Below, in pieces: positions 61,137 to 64,000 of a stretch of 64,000 nucleotides of DNA (its first letter is position 1; each line of letters begins with the position of its first letter). Made by a program: the position numbers and the translations under genes. The stretch is from positions 1-64,000 of the forward strand of contig KE561184.1 in assembly GCA_000442015.1 (NCBI GenBank), written 5' to 3'. The notes beneath the pieces were generated by a model that did not search any database, was not told where the DNA came from, and was given only the letters and a program-made list of their open reading frames with translations. The stretch comes from Rozella allomycis CSF55. Its lineage: Eukaryota; Rozellomycota.

Positions 61137-61944
61137 AGTCTGTGACAGCGATTGAAGAACTTTTTGATCATATCCGGTCTTTATCGACAAAAGGGTTTGG
61201 CTTGTGGAGTGACGAAGCCAAAAGGTGCTTTGGTACTGAGGTTACTATTGCCACAGCTGCTAGGTAATAGAAATTAATTAGTAGGACTACTAGGTTCGGT
61301 GCCTAAATATTCTCCAAATTACTGAATTCCCTGTACCCATGCAGAAAAAATGTTTTGGGCCCCTTGTAAGGACGTTTCCTGTGCATATAGTGGAAGAATG
61401 TGTGGTTTTTGTTTGCGGCAATCGAAAATACATCGAAGAATTTATTATAAAGAACACCAAGGGAATAATGCCTAAGAATTTCAACATGAAGCCAAAAGGT
61501 AAAGATAATATTCGCGTATCTGTGGCACACTCAAAAAACCACCATTGTGTCGTGCTAAGCGAACGCTGCTCAGTTGGCATTGATATTTTAAATATTAGAG
61601 AGTCGTATTCTTCATTGTTAGTTCTTTTAAACAATCCCTCTCATGTCTTCAATAATAAAGATTTCATACCTCCTTTGCATTATGGCGATGAAAAAATAAA
61701 TAGAGTCGCATTAAACTGGGCATCAAAAGAGGCAGTTGTTAAGTGCATTGGAGAGGGATTGTCAATTCCTCCCAATTTGATAAGAGTTGATTTTATCAAC
61801 GAAATAGGCACTGTCATTAAGTTATTGGGAGTATCAGAATATAAAGCAAGTAAATTTTGGATCCATGGATTTGTATTTGAAGATAATATAGTTATGATAG
61901 CTTTAGATAATGAAAGGGTGAATCCAAGACTAAATATTTATTAA
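61137..61944 (+). CDS. 4'-phosphopantetheinyl transferase
   Basis: Transfers the phosphopantetheine arm of CoA to acyl-carrier or aminoadipate-reductase proteins. The main exon reads GPLVRTFPVHIVEE, then NIRVSVAHSKNHHCVVL with the SVAHS box, GIDI with the Mg2+-binding aspartate, and NWASKEAVVKCIGEGL, the W..KEA...G.GL motif. An upstream piece (AIEELFDHIRSLSTKGFG) probably belongs to the first coding exon, but the splice join and the ATG are unresolved. The stop is 4 bp from that of katanin on the other strand. Confidence 0.83.
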
Positions 61945-61948
61945 GAAT

Positions 61949-63654
<1,706 letters not shown>

Positions 63655-63744
63655 TTGCAAATTGTTGTAATTAAATGTGGCGTTCAGTTGAATAGAGTTA
63701 TTATAAAGAAGTAACGAAAACGTGTGTGCTTTATTTACAATTAT

Positions 63745-64000
63745 TCATTGATCATTCAACATATGTGTCCAATCAAATTCTGGATATGTCTTTTTCAAAA
63801 TATAAATTCTCTTGTCCAAAATCAAGTCGTCTTTAATAACTGCCGCATTATCCCTCCATTGAGTCGCATCCAATCCCAACAACTGACCGACTACACTCTA
63901 CAATAAATATCGCATTAATTTGTTACTTTTCCAAAATCGATGGAAAATGATTCCTCCTTTTCAATTACATGGGCATATCCTGTATCAAGTTTAAAGTCCA
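63745..64000 (-). CDS. Unidentified gene, runs off the window
   Basis: The minus strand reads a C-terminal part: YAHVIEKEESFSIDFGK, a 28-30-nt intron, then LLGLDATQWRDNAAVIKDDL and ILKKTYPEFDWTHMLNDQ to a stop at 63745-63747. The 5' part lies beyond base 64000. I do not recognise the family. The gene is upstream of katanin on the same strand with about 90 bp between. Confidence 0.6.

Overview
The window is a compact, AT-rich eukaryotic nuclear contig with a fungal character. The clearest clues are a Zn2Cys6 transcription factor, a short Nsp1/Nup62-type nucleoporin, a Dbp9-type helicase, Ataxin-10 and Lst2 homologues, and genes expected of a flagellate (katanin p60, LC8 dynein light chain, a ciliary-type coiled-coil protein). 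Almost every gene is split by very small spliceosomal introns, nearly all 25-33 nt, and intergenic gaps are often under 100 bp. A crinkler/RHS-like P-loop NTPase next to a PD-(D/E)XK gene suggests an early-diverging parasitic fungus; Rozella (Cryptomycota) is my best guess. That is inference: no rRNA or marker gene is present.

Layout. 1-6,560 is a graveyard of broken Ty1/copia and Ty3/gypsy fossils with several single-N assembly joins. From 6.7 to 15.9 kb come HP1, a large coiled-coil protein, THOC5, 14-3-3, VPS29 and Rad9. A 0.9-kb element with 16-bp terminal inverted repeats and a 4-bp target duplication sits at 16.0-16.9 kb. It is followed by a PH-like protein, a small membrane protein, CCT7, Nup62, a USP30-like deubiquitinase, a RasGEF, AspRS, a peroxisomal carrier, Sec6, a UBL-AN1 protein, HEATR6, LC8, a Zn2Cys6 factor and Dbp9. 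A giant single-pass membrane protein fills 38.3-44.1 kb. Then come Lst2, Ataxin-10, La (with a long RRD repeat tail), TFIIS and indoleamine 2,3-dioxygenase. 50.2-51.0 kb is a non-coding array that looks like a C/D snoRNA host gene. GRWD1/Rrb1, OPA3 and SNRNP40 follow. 55.1-61.0 kb is an accessory island: LINE 3' ends, an AAA/PD-(D/E)XK gene, a group I truncated haemoglobin, MSS4 and the NTPase effector-like gene. The right end has a phosphopantetheinyl transferase, katanin p60 and a partial gene.

The housekeeping genes cover chromatin (HP1), mRNA export and elongation (THOC5, TFIIS), splicing (SNRNP40), ribosome biogenesis (Dbp9, GRWD1), translation (AspRS), folding (CCT7), the DNA-damage clamp (Rad9) and traffic (VPS29, Sec6, MSS4, Lst2). 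The strongest unusual signals are introns that appear to end in TG instead of AG, the intronic snoRNA array, the TIR element, and the accessory island.
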